This document shows, piece by piece, positions 1 through 12,333 of a stretch of DNA of 64,000 nucleotides. Each line of letters begins with the position of its first letter. The first letter of the stretch is position 1. Both the position numbers and the translations under genes were made by a program. The notes beneath the pieces were generated by a model. That model made no database searches. It was not told the DNA's origin and saw only the letters and a list, made by a program, of their open reading frames with translations. Source of the DNA: Arthrobacter sp. Leaf337 (GTDB lineage: Bacteria; Actinomycetota; Actinomycetes; Actinomycetales; Micrococcaceae); NCBI RefSeq assembly GCF_001423745.1, contig NZ_LMPC01000012.1, positions 644,334-708,333 on the forward strand, given 5' to 3'.

Positions 1-160
1 CGCGGGCTTCGGACTGTTCGCGGATCATGGCTTGCTCCTCTTCGAAGCGCAGGCGATCCGCCCTGTCTGCATCGTCGCCGTCCCAGTCCTGGTTTTCGGC
101 AGTCGGCTTGGGATTGACAATCATTCCCTGGCCGTCATTGTCGCTGCTGGTTCCTGACAT
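1..160 (-). CDS. Hypothetical protein, partial (C-terminus beyond left edge)
   Basis: Only the first 53 codons lie in the window; the gene runs off the left edge. The start ATG (158-160 on the minus strand) has a good ribosome binding site, GGAAGGAG, about 7 nt upstream. The visible sequence is hydrophilic and charged (starts MSGTSSDNDGQGMIV, then many D, E and R), with no signal peptide or membrane segment, and looks like an acidic N-terminal tail followed by the beginning of a helix. It lies 93 nt downstream of pheA on the same strand and may be co-transcribed. I do not recognise the family. Confidence 0.75.
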   Translation of the reverse strand, partial: MSGTSSDNDGQGMIVNPKPTAENQDWDGDDADRADRLRFEEEQAMIREQSEAR

Positions 161-253
161 TGACCCGCTCCTTCCGGTAGAGGTCTTCCCCAATGGATCA
201 GGCAAGCATACGCACTGCTGTGCGGGCGGGGAAGTACCCCGAGGGGCATTTGC

Positions 254-1237
254 CTAAGCTGTGGGCGAACCTTGCGGGGCATGGACGGGAGCGACCGATG
301 CCCCTCGGAGTATCCCTGCCACCCATTCATGTGCGGCCTGGAATGCTTGGTCGGAGGTGTGCGGTGCCACGTCCGGGCTCTGCGCATCGGCCCGCGGGTA
401 GGAGCCGAGGAATCGTGTGGCCGGGCTGATCCGGTGCAAACCGGCCAGGGCGTCGGCAACGCGGGCGTCCTCCACATGGCCGTCGGCGTCGATGCTGAAG
501 AAATAGTGACCGAGGTACTGGCCGGTGGGGCGCGACTCGATGCGGCTAAGGTTCACCCCGCGGGTGGCGAATTGGTCCAGGATCTCCATCAGGGCACCCG
601 GCCGGTCCTCCGGCAGCGGTACTACCACCGTCGTCTTGTCAGCGCCGGTGCGGTGGGGAAGTGCCCCGGGCCGGCTGACCAGGACAAAGCGCGTCACGGC
701 GCCGGGGTTGTCGCCGATGTTCTCCGCGAGCACATGCAGCCCGGGCTGCTCGGTGGCCACGATCGGGGCGCAGATGGCGGCGTCGTAGTGGACCCCGTCC
801 TCGTCCAGCAGCCCCATTGCCCCCGCGGCCGTTGAGGATGCTGGAATGTATTCCACATTCGGCATGTTCGCTTCAACCCAGAGCCTGCACTGGGCCCAGG
901 CGTGTCCGTGGGTGGATATCCGGCGGATATCCCGGATTTCCACGCCGGGGCGGGCCACCAGGACAAAGCTGATGGGCACCAAAGCCTCGCGGACGATCCT
1001 CAGCTCTTGGCCGGACGCGATGGCATCCAGGGTAGCCGTGACGCCGCCCTCCACGGAATTTTCGATGGGCACCATGGCGGCATCGGCTGATCCGTCACGG
1101 ACCTTGTCCAGCGCAGTGTTCACATTGGAGGAGGGAATGCGGACGGCCTCGACGGCGCCCGGCACCTGCATCAGTGCCGCCTCAGTGAACGTCCCCTCCG
1201 GGCCGAGGAAGGTGTAGGTGACGGGCGACGCGGGCAT
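254..1237 (-). CDS. pheA: Prephenate dehydratase
   Basis: Converts prephenate to phenylpyruvate in cytoplasmic phenylalanine synthesis. The 327-residue product starts MPASPVTYTFLGPEGTF, the family's GPxGTF N-terminus, carries the TRF substrate motif (AVTRFVLV, about residue 180) of the PDT domain, and ends in an ACT regulatory domain (about 205-280) with the ESRP phenylalanine-binding motif, so feedback inhibition is expected. About 40 residues beyond the ACT domain form a Pro/Ala-rich tail, making it longer than usual. The ATG at 1235-1237 is preceded by GAGAAGGA; longer in-frame extension upstream would overlap the rhodanese gene. It sits 82 nt downstream of the rhodanese gene, probably one transcript. 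Confidence 0.97.
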   Translation of the reverse strand: MPASPVTYTFLGPEGTFTEAALMQVPGAVEAVRIPSSNVNTALDKVRDGSADAAMVPIENSVEGGVTATLDAIASGQELRIVREALVPISFVLVARPGVEIRDIRRISTHGHAWAQCRLWVEANMPNVEYIPASSTAAGAMGLLDEDGVHYDAAICAPIVATEQPGLHVLAENIGDNPGAVTRFVLVSRPGALPHRTGADKTTVVVPLPEDRPGALMEILDQFATRGVNLSRIESRPTGQYLGHYFFSIDADGHVEDARVADALAGLHRISPATRFLGSYPRADAQSPDVAPHTSDQAFQAAHEWVAGILRGASVAPVHAPQGSPTA

Positions 1238-1319
1238 GGACTGTCCTTCTCGATAATCTAAGCGCCGCCCGGCGGGCGGCCTGGCGGCAACTGCGGTGCC
1301 GCAGGTACTGGCAGAAGCG

Positions 1320-1646
1320 CTAGAGGATGACCGGCTTGAGGCCGTTGTCCGAAACGAGCGGCAGGCCCGATTCAAGCCATTGGTCCATTCCGCCGGCCAC
1401 GTTGATGGCGGTATAGCCCTGCCCCACGAGCCATTTGGCAGCCCGCAACGAGCGGCCGCCTGTGCGGCAAATAACGTACAGGTCCTCGTCCGGATCCAGT
1501 TCTCCGAGCCGGCCCGGCAGCTGGTCCAGCGGTATGTGCAGGGCACCTTCGGCGTGCCCGGCCGACCACTCGTAGTCCTCCCGCACATCAAGGATCTTGG
1601 CGTCGGCGGGAACGTCGGTCACGGTCACGGTTTCGAAGTCGCTCAT
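1320..1646 (-). CDS. Single-domain rhodanese-like sulfurtransferase
   Basis: A 108-residue stand-alone rhodanese domain. The loop ICRTGGRS contains the catalytic cysteine, C60, which would carry a persulfide; the D-V-R-E motif (LDVREDYEWSAGH, about residues 19-31) is also typical. Family knowledge suggests a cytoplasmic sulfane-sulfur carrier, but the natural substrate cannot be told from sequence. The start has the RBS GGAGAGGA. It is the first gene of a minus-strand run with pheA and is divergent from the peptidase E gene at 1762. Confidence 0.93.
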   Translation of the reverse strand: MSDFETVTVTDVPADAKILDVREDYEWSAGHAEGALHIPLDQLPGRLGELDPDEDLYVICRTGGRSLRAAKWLVGQGYTAINVAGGMDQWLESGLPLVSDNGLKPVIL

Positions 1647-1761
1647 GGAAATCCTCTCCGGAAAATGAAGGTCTGCCTCCAGCGTAGCCGCCGCCGGAGG
1701 CAGGCACCCCGAATCCGGAGCACGTTACGCTTCAAGGTGACCGCAAAGGAGGGAATCGTCG

Positions 1762-2499
1762 ATGACAGCCCAACAGCCAACCATCCTGGCAACGTCCGGC
1801 GGATATAAAGCCGGCCGGCGTTCACGGCTGGAGTTTGACGCCCTGCTGCACCACGCCGTCGAACTTTCCGGCGTCACGGGGCGCGCCCCCCGCGTGACGC
1901 ATATCGGCACTGCCGCCGGCGACCAGCGCTGGTTCAATGCGGAGCTGGACCAGGCCGCGAAGATCGCCGGCTTCGATTTCAGCCACCTCAACCTGTTCAC
2001 CATGCCCAGCATCGACGATCCGGAAGCGCACCTCATGGAGCAGGACGTGGTGTGGGTCAACGGCGGGTCGGTGGTGAACCTGCTGGCCGTGTGGCGGGCG
2101 CACGGCCTCGACGGGATCCTGCGGCGCGTGTGGGAAGGCGGCGTGGTCCTCGCCGGCGTCTCGGCCGGGTCCATCTGCTGGTACCAGGGCGGCACCACGG
2201 ATTCGTTCGGACCGCAGCTGCGCCCGGTGACCAACGCGCTCGGCTTCCTGCCCTACGCCAACGGTGTCCACTACGACTCCGAGGACCAGCGCCGCCCGCT
2301 GGTGCACCGGCTGGTGGCCGACGGCACACTCGGCGAAACCCACTGCACGGACGACGGCGCGGGGCTGGTTTACTTCGGCACGGACCTTGTGGACGTGGTC
2401 ACCGAAGTGCAAGGCAAGGCGGCGTACCGCGTCACCCGTCAGGCCGACGGCGGGACAGCCACCGCTGAAGAGCGGCTGGAGGCCCGTTTCCTTGGCTGA
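1762..2499 (+). CDS. pepE: Type 1 glutamine amidotransferase-like peptidase E (S51)
   Basis: A 245-residue member of the S51 alpha-aspartyl dipeptidase / cyanophycinase family. The nucleophile elbow GVSAGS (S134) and the upstream VNGGSVVNLLAVW loop, which forms the oxyanion site, are clear. E. coli PepE cleaves Asp-X dipeptides; whether this one does is inference. The start has an excellent RBS (AAAGGAGGG). Its stop overlaps the TTG start of the amidase gene by 8 nt, so the two are translationally coupled, and the following POT peptide transporter makes a peptide/amide salvage role plausible. Confidence 0.9.
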   Translation: MTAQQPTILATSGGYKAGRRSRLEFDALLHHAVELSGVTGRAPRVTHIGTAAGDQRWFNAELDQAAKIAGFDFSHLNLFTMPSIDDPEAHLMEQDVVWVNGGSVVNLLAVWRAHGLDGILRRVWEGGVVLAGVSAGSICWYQGGTTDSFGPQLRPVTNALGFLPYANGVHYDSEDQRRPLVHRLVADGTLGETHCTDDGAGLVYFGTDLVDVVTEVQGKAAYRVTRQADGGTATAEERLEARFLG

Positions 2500-3901
2500 G
2501 ATCCACGAGCTCTCCGCGGTGGGGCTCCGCGACGCGCTGCGCTCGGGCGTGCTCTCCGCCCGGGAGGTGACGGAGCATTTCCTGGCCCGGATAGCGGCGC
2601 GGAATCCCGGCCTCGGCGCCTTCATCACGGTGACCGGGGAACAGGCACTGGCCGACGCCGCCCGTGCCGACGCCCTCTACGCAGAGTCGCCCGGGCAACT
2701 TCCGCTGCTGCATGGCATGCCGATGGCCTTCAAGGACCTCACAGATGTGGCGGGCGTGGTGACCACCCACGGCAGCGCGGCCCTGGAGCACAAGCCAGCC
2801 CCCGCGGACGGCGCACTCGCGGCGACGTTGAAGGGCGCCGGCGCCATCTCGCTGGGCAAGACCCAGGTTCCGGAGTTCGGCCTGACGGCCTACAGCGAAA
2901 ACCTGATCGCGCCGCCGTCGCGCAATCCGCATGCGCTGAGCCGCAGCTCGGGCGGATCCTCGGGCGGCAGCGCCGCCGCGGTCGCCGCCGGTCTTGTGCC
3001 GTTCGCTCCGGGGTCCGACGGCGGCGGTTCCGTCCGGATCCCGGCGGCCGCCTGCGGACTGGTGGGCCTGAAACCGGGGCGCGGACTCGTCCCGGCCGGT
3101 GAAAGCACCGGCGATCCGGCTCGGCTGGTGGTGGCCGGGCCGCTGGCCCGTTCAGCCGGGGATGCCGCCCTGATGCTGGACGCCATGGTGGCAGACGGCG
3201 CCGGCCGGTACCTCGAGTCCCTGACGCGGGCGCCGGGGCGGCTGCGGATCGGCGTGAGCCTGGATAGCCCCTGGCAGGCCATTTTTCCGTTTACGCCGGA
3301 CTCGGAAGCAATGGATGCCCTCAACGAGGGCGTCCGCCTGCTCGAAGCAGCGGGCCATTCCACGGCCGAAGCCGCCGTCGGGTACGACAACCGCTACCCG
3401 GACGCGTTCACCACGGCGTGGACGGCCGGCGTCGGGAACGCCCGGATTGCACCGCAGCGCGAAGCCTTGCTGACCCCGCTCACCCGCACATTCCGCCGGC
3501 GCGCACAGCAGCGGAGTGCGTCAAAACTTAATGAGGCGCTGGGCTTCCTGCGGCAGTTTGAGCGGGACACCGTGTCCCAGTACTCCCGGTGGGACCTCAT
3601 GCTGATGCCGGCACTGGCCCAGACACCCCGGCCCGTGGGCTGGTTCACTGGGGCTTCCCACGGCGACGGTTACTGGCCAGCCTCGGAATGGGCCGGCGAC
3701 GCCGACGGCGACTACCGGAAGCAATGCGAATACGCGCCGTGGTCCAGCATGGTGAATGTGTGCGGACTGCCCGCCATCAGCATTCCCGTGCACTGGACCG
3801 GCGGCTCAGCCGGTGCCGGTCTGCCCATGGGTATCCAGCTGGTGGGGCCCACGGGATCCGAGGAACTGCTGCTGCAGGTGGCGGCCCAGATCGGGTTCTA
3901 G
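2492..3901 (+). CDS. Amidase signature family protein
   Basis: Amide hydrolase of the amidase signature family, 469 residues. The Ser-cisSer-Lys triad can be placed: K81 (AFKDLTDVAG), the cis-serine in the RSSGGSSGGS stretch (about S156-157) and nucleophile S180 in GSDGGGSVRIPA. I chose the TTG at 2492 because a GGAGG sits 9 nt upstream and the family homology begins right after it (LAEIHELSAVGLRDAL); the open frame further upstream lies inside peptidase E. The physiological amide is unknown. It is coupled to pepE by an 8 nt overlap. Confidence 0.93.
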   Translation: MAEIHELSAVGLRDALRSGVLSAREVTEHFLARIAARNPGLGAFITVTGEQALADAARADALYAESPGQLPLLHGMPMAFKDLTDVAGVVTTHGSAALEHKPAPADGALAATLKGAGAISLGKTQVPEFGLTAYSENLIAPPSRNPHALSRSSGGSSGGSAAAVAAGLVPFAPGSDGGGSVRIPAAACGLVGLKPGRGLVPAGESTGDPARLVVAGPLARSAGDAALMLDAMVADGAGRYLESLTRAPGRLRIGVSLDSPWQAIFPFTPDSEAMDALNEGVRLLEAAGHSTAEAAVGYDNRYPDAFTTAWTAGVGNARIAPQREALLTPLTRTFRRRAQQRSASKLNEALGFLRQFERDTVSQYSRWDLMLMPALAQTPRPVGWFTGASHGDGYWPASEWAGDADGDYRKQCEYAPWSSMVNVCGLPAISIPVHWTGGSAGAGLPMGIQLVGPTGSEELLLQVAAQIGF

Positions 3902-3985
3902 ATGGGGCGTCCACCCAGCGTGTCCGCCTTGCTTCCTCGCGCCGCGAATGTGACAATCCCGCCCTCCGGTGTCACCCTTAAGTAA

Positions 3986-5455
<1,470 letters not shown>

Positions 5456-5478
5456 CCCGCTGAGTTGCCCGGCCCGGT

Positions 5479-5871
5479 TTAGTAGCCGTACCCAGCGCTG
5501 GCCGCAGCGAAAATCGCCGCCACGGCGAACGTGAGCACAATCGCGGTCAACGCCAGGCCGAGGTAGCCAAGGACCAGTCCGGCGATGGCGAGTCCCCGCC
5601 CGGCGGGTTCCCGGAGCAGGGCCAGGTGGCCCAGCACCACGGCCGCAATCTGCGGCAGGATGATGAGACCCAGGCCAAGGAAGACGGCGATGCCGCAGCA
5701 CAGGCTGGCGATACTCAGGCCCTTGGGCTCGGGTGGCATGCCGTAGTAGGACGGCTGCCCGTAGACGGCGCCGTAGGGTCCGGCCGGCTGTGACCCTTGC
5801 GGTGGAATGTACGACGGCGGGGGGTAGCCCTGTGGCATCCCCTCGTCGCCGGGGGCAGGCTGGTTCGACAT
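5479..5871 (-). CDS. DUF4190-type membrane protein
   Basis: A 130-residue protein with a Pro/Gln/Tyr-rich cytoplasmic N-terminus (PPPSYIPPQGSQPAGPYG, residues 15-50) and two membrane segments (about 52-75 and 90-125). This arrangement, including the GLSIASLCCGI start of the membrane part and the G-RGLAIAGLVLGYL loop, matches DUF4190 proteins, whose function is unknown. The RBS AAAGGGGAAT precedes the ATG. Convergent with the POT transporter gene, separated by only 23 nt. Confidence 0.87.
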   Translation of the reverse strand: MSNQPAPGDEGMPQGYPPPSYIPPQGSQPAGPYGAVYGQPSYYGMPPEPKGLSIASLCCGIAVFLGLGLIILPQIAAVVLGHLALLREPAGRGLAIAGLVLGYLGLALTAIVLTFAVAAIFAAASAGYGY

Positions 5872-5967
5872 GGGAATTCCCCTTTTGAAAGGCTAGAACC
5901 AGCCTACCAACGCACGGACCGGAGGTGCGCGGCCGTGATACACCCGTGATACGCCAGCGGGCAGGAC

Positions 5968-6795
5968 CTACAGGTTCCAGAGCGGCGCAGAAAGTGCGAA
6001 CGCCACGATCCCCAGGACCAGCAGGCTCCATAAACCGGCTACCAGCCAGCCTCTGTGGGGCTGGCTTCCCACGGACCGGCTTCCCATGTGCGGGGGACCC
6101 GCGACGGACCGGTATCCGGTGCGGGCCGGAACCGGCGCCGGATAGGCGCCCTGATACTGGCGAACCGGGGGATAACGGCCCGCGCTCCCGCGGACGTCCG
6201 ATGCTGCGGGCGACTGAGGCTGCGTCAGTTGCTGTCCCAGTTGGGAGTAGATTCCAACCACCGTTTGCGAATCCAGCACTGCCGGGAGGGCCGCCACCCG
6301 CGCAACCACGCGGTTGATGCCCAGCACCTCGACCCCGGAACCTGTCACCTCTACAAGGTCGGGCTGGCCGGTCAGGCAGATGATCGAGCGGACCAGGTGC
6401 CGGTGCGGCGCGTCGAGCAGGGCAGCCACGGCGGCAGCCTGCCCCAGGGAGCCGTCCACGGCGGGGTTCCGGGAGTAGCCGTTCTGCCTCAGGACGCCTG
6501 CCCTGACCTCAACGGCGCCTGACCAGTTCTTGGCATCCACCACAACTATTCCGCCCGGCCCCACCAGAACGTGGTCGAGGTTGGCCAGCGGCCGTCCGGG
6601 CCAGTGCACGTCGTGCAGCAGGAACCAGCCGTGCGGGGTCAGCTGGCCGAGCCGGGTGGCGGTGCGGCGCTCTCCGTCCGCACCGGAACCCCACGATTCC
6701 GCAGCGTGTTCGGCATGCTCCAGCTGGCGCTTCAGCCGCGCAATCCGCTCGGCAGCCAGCCGGGCCTGGTCCGACGCTTCGTCGCCTGCCGCCAT
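5968..6795 (-). CDS. NERD domain protein with C-terminal membrane anchor
   Basis: A 275-residue protein with an N-terminal coiled-coil-like segment (about 8-33), then a NERD (nuclease-related) domain: E42, D74 (ANLDHVLV) and D87/K89 (VVVDAKNW) fit the restriction-endonuclease-like D...DxK pattern, so the fold's active site looks intact. A Pro/Arg-rich linker (about 195-250) leads to one C-terminal membrane helix. NERD proteins are suspected DNA/RNA-processing or defence proteins, mostly uncharacterised. I chose the ATG at 6793-6795 because GGGAGGA lies 6 nt upstream; an in-frame start 69 nt further upstream is less likely. Confidence 0.85.
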   Translation of the reverse strand: MAAGDEASDQARLAAERIARLKRQLEHAEHAAESWGSGADGERRTATRLGQLTPHGWFLLHDVHWPGRPLANLDHVLVGPGGIVVVDAKNWSGAVEVRAGVLRQNGYSRNPAVDGSLGQAAAVAALLDAPHRHLVRSIICLTGQPDLVEVTGSGVEVLGINRVVARVAALPAVLDSQTVVGIYSQLGQQLTQPQSPAASDVRGSAGRYPPVRQYQGAYPAPVPARTGYRSVAGPPHMGSRSVGSQPHRGWLVAGLWSLLVLGIVAFALSAPLWNL

Positions 6796-7103
6796 TGGCT
6801 GTCCTCCCTTTGATTCGCCGCACCCTGGATCATCCCGACCTGGATCAATCCATCCAGGATTCACCGCAACGCTGACGGCGGCGGAGAGCCCGCCGTCGTA
6901 ATTTGTTTAGAAATTAGCAGCCGCGGGACAGCCGGTATATAGGTACTTTTGGCGCCACTACTCGCTTTTCAGCGGCCAATTACTGCCCCTCAATAAATGC
7001 AAAGGGAATGAATTTGGTAAATGCCGGATGAAATTCGGCGTCACAGGGGCCGGATTCCGGACAAACCGTGTTGCGTCCCGCCGTCGTCTGGCATGCTGGT
7101 GCC
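6796..7103. other. Divergent intergenic region, no gene
   Basis: About 308 nt between the NERD gene and pgm. It holds the NERD ribosome binding site and an unusually AT-rich middle (6900-7065), as expected of a divergent promoter region. No convincing small gene or RNA was seen. Confidence 0.6.
7092..7097 (+). promoter_or_regulatory. Candidate -10 box for leaderless pgm
   Basis: CATGCT lies exactly 6 nt before the pgm ATG at 7104, and no ribosome binding site is present. This is weaker than TAnnnT but has the same spacing as the other leaderless candidates in the window. Confidence 0.4.
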
Positions 7104-8742
<1,639 letters not shown>

Positions 8743-8753
<11 letters not shown>

Positions 8754-9234
8754 GTTCCCACAGGTGGAGGATGCGCCGGACGGAATGGTTTCCGTCCGGC
8801 GCCATGTCCACGAGGGCCACGCGGTCCAGCACGACGGCGTCTCCCGGGCGGGTGCGCTTGTCACCGTGGTGTGACACGTGCGGACGATAGTTCGCCAGGG
8901 TGTGGTCCGGCGTGGGCACCCTGCCGGGCAGCCCCGCCACGACCCCAACCAGTGACTCGTGAAGTTCCTGGAGCGGTTGGCTGGGCTCCACGAGGCTGAC
9001 CGGGATGGACTCCCGCCGGCCGAAGCCGGCGTCCGCACCGATGCTCAGCCGGGCGCCTAGGGCCGCCCGTACGGGCTGGTCGATAAGTGCGGCGATCCGT
9101 TCGGTGAGGTCCTCGCCCAACGTCGGGTCGACGTCGAACTTGACCAGGGTGATGTGCAGGGGCCAGTCGTCGCGGGGAAAAACGAGCCCGTCAGTGACGG
9201 GCTCGGTGAAGGCCACCAGAATCAGGTTCCGCAT
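8743..9234 (-). CDS. 2'-5' RNA ligase / 2H phosphoesterase superfamily protein
   Basis: A 163-residue 2H-fold protein. Both catalytic histidine motifs are visible: H27-x-T29 (LHITLVKF) and H119-x-S121 (YRPHVSHH). Members act on 2',5'- or cyclic phosphodiesters of RNA or small nucleotides; the substrate here is unknown. The start [11 protein letters not shown] was chosen because the fold begins there; longer in-frame extension is low-complexity. A -10-like CACACT sits 6 nt before the ATG. It overlaps the 3' end of pgm tail to tail. Confidence 0.82.
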
Positions 9235-9469
9235 AGGGCCAGTGTGCCACTGCGCAGGGCCGGCTGTGCCCGTCCGAGCGCGGACGGGCACAGTAGCCAG
9301 CGTGGCGATTTCGACTAAAATGGGAAGTGGCCCAGGACACATGCCGTGCATTCAACTGCAAAAATGTGTCTAGAGTGCCTCCGGCGTGTCCCCCATCGTG
9401 CCGGGGGCCTCTCTGCGTGCCACGGCGCGTCTTCGTGTCCGGCGCGCTGCACCCGGGGACGGTACGGAC

Positions 9470-10075
9470 CTAGACGGTGCGGACTACATCCTCGTAGGCG
9501 AACTTCGGCTTGGCTTCGCCCCAGGCGTCGGGCCCGGGCTGGCCGATGTTGACCACCAGGAAGCTCTTCTGGTCCCCGGCCGGGAAGAACGCCGCATCAA
9601 TGGCGGAGAAATCGGCACCGGTCATGGGGCCGGCAGCCAAACCGAGCGAGCGGACCGCCAGGATGAAGTAACCGGCCTGCAGGTGGGCGTTGTTGTTGCC
9701 CGTGCTGGCGGCGAGATCCGGGGAGGCGTCGTACATCGCTTTGGGGGCGTTGTAGCCGGGGAGGAAGTTGTCCCACTGTCCGGCCCAGTCGGTGTCGTAG
9801 CTGAGGATGGCGACGAGCGGCGCGGACGCCGTCTTGGCCTTGTTGCCGTTGGCCAGGGTGTCCACGAGCTGTGCGCGGGCCTCGTCGGAGCGGACGTAGG
9901 TCACGCGCAGCGGCTGGGAATTGAACGCCGTCGGGCCGAACTTGGTCAGCTCGTAGATGGCGCGGGCCTGCTCATCCGTGACCTCTCCGGTGAATGCGTT
10001 GGCCGTACGGGCTTCGGCGAAAATCGCGTCCACTGCGGCTGCGTCGATCACTGCTTCTTCATGGGCAATTGTCAT
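9470..10075 (-). CDS. Nitroreductase-fold reductase, RutE/HadB-like (malonic semialdehyde reductase family)
   Basis: A 201-residue FMN-dependent nitroreductase-fold protein. The KFGPTAFNSQPLRVTYV segment and the C-terminal GPMTGADFSAIDAAFF and GDQKSFLVVNIGQP motifs match the RutE/HadB subgroup, which reduces malonic semialdehyde (E. coli pyrimidine breakdown) or related compounds. ATG at 10073-10075 is favoured over the one 6 nt upstream because AAAGG is then about 7 nt away. It is divergent from a nucleobase permease, which fits pyrimidine metabolism, but no other rut gene is nearby. Confidence 0.85.
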   Translation of the reverse strand: MTIAHEEAVIDAAAVDAIFAEARTANAFTGEVTDEQARAIYELTKFGPTAFNSQPLRVTYVRSDEARAQLVDTLANGNKAKTASAPLVAILSYDTDWAGQWDNFLPGYNAPKAMYDASPDLAASTGNNNAHLQAGYFILAVRSLGLAAGPMTGADFSAIDAAFFPAGDQKSFLVVNIGQPGPDAWGEAKPKFAYEDVVRTV

Positions 10076-10340
10076 CTGCATACCTTTCGCTGGGCCTGCT
10101 CACCCGGAGGCGGCCGGCGGTTCTGCTATCTATAGTTGCAACTTCAAGCGAATCGTTCCTCTTCCCGTGACCCCGCGTGACCTTCCCCACAGTGGCGGGC
10201 TGCCGAGCGGCAGGGCTCCACAGCGGCCGGACGCACGGTCGTGCGAATTGCGGGGCGAATTGCGGGGCCTGCGCGGTAATGTTGCTCCGGAAGATTCCTT
10301 CCCCGCTCCCGACACATACTCCTTTGAAAGGCTCCCGGCC

Positions 10341-11696
10341 ATGAGCATGCTTGGTACCAAATGGAAGCTCCACGGCAACGGTAAGTCGGTCCGCCCGGGC
10401 GAGGTGGTGGCCCCCGGCGAACGGCTGACCTGGCCGCTGACCATCGGGGTGGGAATGCAGCACGTCGTGGCCATGTTCGGTGCGACTTTCCTGGTGCCCA
10501 TCATCACGGGCATGCCGCCGGCCACCACACTGTTCTTCTCCGGCATCGGAACCCTGCTCTTCCTGGTGATCACCCAGGGCAGGGTGCCCAGCTACCTCGG
10601 TTCGAGCTTTGCCTTCATTGCCCCGATCATGGCCTCCCAGCAGCAGTTCGGAATTCCCGGGGCCCTGGGCGGGGTTGTGCTCGCCGGCGCGGGCCTGGCC
10701 GTCATCGGCGCCGTGGTCCAGAAATTCGGGGCCGGCTGGATCAACCGGCTCATGCCGCCGATCGTCACGGGCGCCATCGTGGCCCTGATCGGACTGAACC
10801 TCGCCCCGGCCGCGAAGCACAACTTCGACGCCGCCCCCGTCACCGCGGTGATTACCCTGGCCACCATCATCCTGGTGAGCGTGCTATTCAAGGGCATCCT
10901 CGGCCGCCTCAGCATCCTGGTGGGCGTAGTGGTGGGATACTTTGTGGCCATGCTCCGCGGCGAAGTGAACTACAGCAAGATGGACGCCGCCGCGTGGGTG
11001 GGGCTGCCGCACTTCCAGACCCCCGAATTCCACCTGGGCGTGGTGGGTCTCTTCGTTCCCGTGGTGCTGGTGCTGGTTGCCGAGAACATCGGCCACGTGA
11101 AATCCGTGTCCGCCATGACGGGCCAGAACCTCGACGGCGTCTCCGGCCGCGCCCTGATGGCCGACGGCGCCGCCACCGTACTGGCCGGCTTCGGCGGCGG
11201 TTCCGGAACCACCACGTATGCCGAAAACATCGGCGTGATGGCGGCCACGAAGGTCTACTCGACGGCAGCCTACTGGGTGGCTGGCACCTTCGCGATCATC
11301 CTCAGCTTCTCCCCCAAGTTCGGCGAACTGATTGCCACGGTTCCCGCGGGCGTGCTGGGCGGCGCTGCCACCATGCTTTACGGCATGATCGGCATCCTGG
11401 GCGTCAAGATCTGGGTCCAGAACAAGGTCAACTTCTCCAACCCGGTCAATTTGACCACCGCGGCGGTGGCACTGATCATCGGCATCGCCGATTACACCTG
11501 GACCATCGGCGAACTGACGTTCACCGGCATCGCCCTGGGCTCCGCCGCCGCACTCGTGATCTACCACGGCATGAAAGCGATCGCGAAGGCCCGCGGCAGC
11601 GTCGCTGAACCGGAGACCGAACAGGCCGGCCTGCCCCCTGCAGTTAAGGCCGCGATCAACGCCGCCGCCAAGCGGACTCCGAAAAAGCGGCCTTAG
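10341..11696 (+). CDS. Nucleobase:cation symporter-2 (uracil/xanthine permease) family
   Basis: A 451-residue NCS2 permease (UraA/UapA fold, about 14 membrane segments). The signature regions are present: the GVGMQHVVAMFGATFLVP N-terminus and the substrate/gating region around TGQNLDGVSGRALMADG and GSGTTTYAENIGVM. Uracil or xanthine import is expected from the family; specificity cannot be read with confidence. GAAAGG lies 9 nt before the ATG. An open frame continues upstream, but it is antisense to the divergent nitroreductase gene. The positively charged C-terminal tail (KRTPKKRP) should be cytoplasmic. Confidence 0.93.
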   Translation: MSMLGTKWKLHGNGKSVRPGEVVAPGERLTWPLTIGVGMQHVVAMFGATFLVPIITGMPPATTLFFSGIGTLLFLVITQGRVPSYLGSSFAFIAPIMASQQQFGIPGALGGVVLAGAGLAVIGAVVQKFGAGWINRLMPPIVTGAIVALIGLNLAPAAKHNFDAAPVTAVITLATIILVSVLFKGILGRLSILVGVVVGYFVAMLRGEVNYSKMDAAAWVGLPHFQTPEFHLGVVGLFVPVVLVLVAENIGHVKSVSAMTGQNLDGVSGRALMADGAATVLAGFGGGSGTTTYAENIGVMAATKVYSTAAYWVAGTFAIILSFSPKFGELIATVPAGVLGGAATMLYGMIGILGVKIWVQNKVNFSNPVNLTTAAVALIIGIADYTWTIGELTFTGIALGSAAALVIYHGMKAIAKARGSVAEPETEQAGLPPAVKAAINAAAKRTPKKRP

Positions 11697-11706
11697 GCGG
11701 CACTGA

Positions 11707-11732
11707 CGGGCGGCCGCCTCGGCAGCCGCCCG
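11707..11732. terminator. Candidate bidirectional terminator between permease and acidic-protein genes
   Basis: Perfect 8-bp arms CGGGCGGC (11707-11714) and GCCGCCCG (11725-11732) between convergent genes, followed by a near-palindrome around 11741-11759. No U-tract is obvious. Confidence 0.45.
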
Positions 11733-11756
11733 CACGGGCTGTTAACCGGCGCCGGG

Positions 11757-12260
11757 TTATCCGGCGTCGAACGTATCGTCCTCGCGGTCCTTGGGGGCCT
11801 TGCTGTCCGGCAGGTCCGTGCCGCTGCCATCGGGGATCCCGGCAGCGTCCTGCTTCGGTTCCGACGAGAAGGGCCGTCCGGCGTCCGGATCCTCCGTGTT
11901 GGATTCGTCCATTTCCGCCTCCGCGGACGGTACCGCGGCATCGCTTTCGGCCGGCTCAAAGCCGGGGTCCGTACTTTCGCTCTCTGCGTGCAACTGATCC
12001 TCCGTTCCTCCGAAACGACCCGCTCCGGGTTCGCCTGCGCTGTCCTGGTCTTCTTCGCCGAACTGGCTGAGGTCAGGCACCCCGGCAGGGTAGCTTTCGC
12101 CGTCCGGGCTGTCCTGGCTCAGGCCCGCCGCGTCGAACGCCTCTTCCTCACGTGGCTGGGCGAACTTCTTCGTGTCAGCGCCACCCATTTCCTGCTCGAC
12201 CGTGGGCGTACCGTACCCGCCCTCTTCCTCAATGGGTGTTCCTTGGTTCTCCTGCGTCAT
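11757..12260 (-). CDS. Highly acidic, low-complexity hypothetical protein
   Basis: A 167-residue protein that is almost entirely Asp, Glu, Ser, Gly, Pro and Ala, with no hydrophobic core, signal peptide or membrane segment, so probably disordered. The RBS is very strong (CAGGAGGAATGAC before the ATG), which argues that it is a real and well-translated gene. It lies 73 nt downstream of the general-stress-type SDR on the same strand and may share its transcript. No family is recognised; a stress or desiccation-related hydrophilin-like role is speculation. Confidence 0.75.
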   Translation of the reverse strand: MTQENQGTPIEEEGGYGTPTVEQEMGGADTKKFAQPREEEAFDAAGLSQDSPDGESYPAGVPDLSQFGEEDQDSAGEPGAGRFGGTEDQLHAESESTDPGFEPAESDAAVPSAEAEMDESNTEDPDAGRPFSSEPKQDAAGIPDGSGTDLPDSKAPKDREDDTFDAG

Positions 12261-12333
12261 GTCATTCCTCCTGGGTGGTAGGGCTGGTTGGTTAGCTGGA
12301 TACTCGGACCCGGATGCACAGTCCGGGCGGGGG

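Noticed and set aside
10134..10143. AGTTGCAACT palindrome between nitroreductase and permease genes
   Set aside because: Only 10 bp; could be an operator for a redox regulator but occurs too easily by chance.
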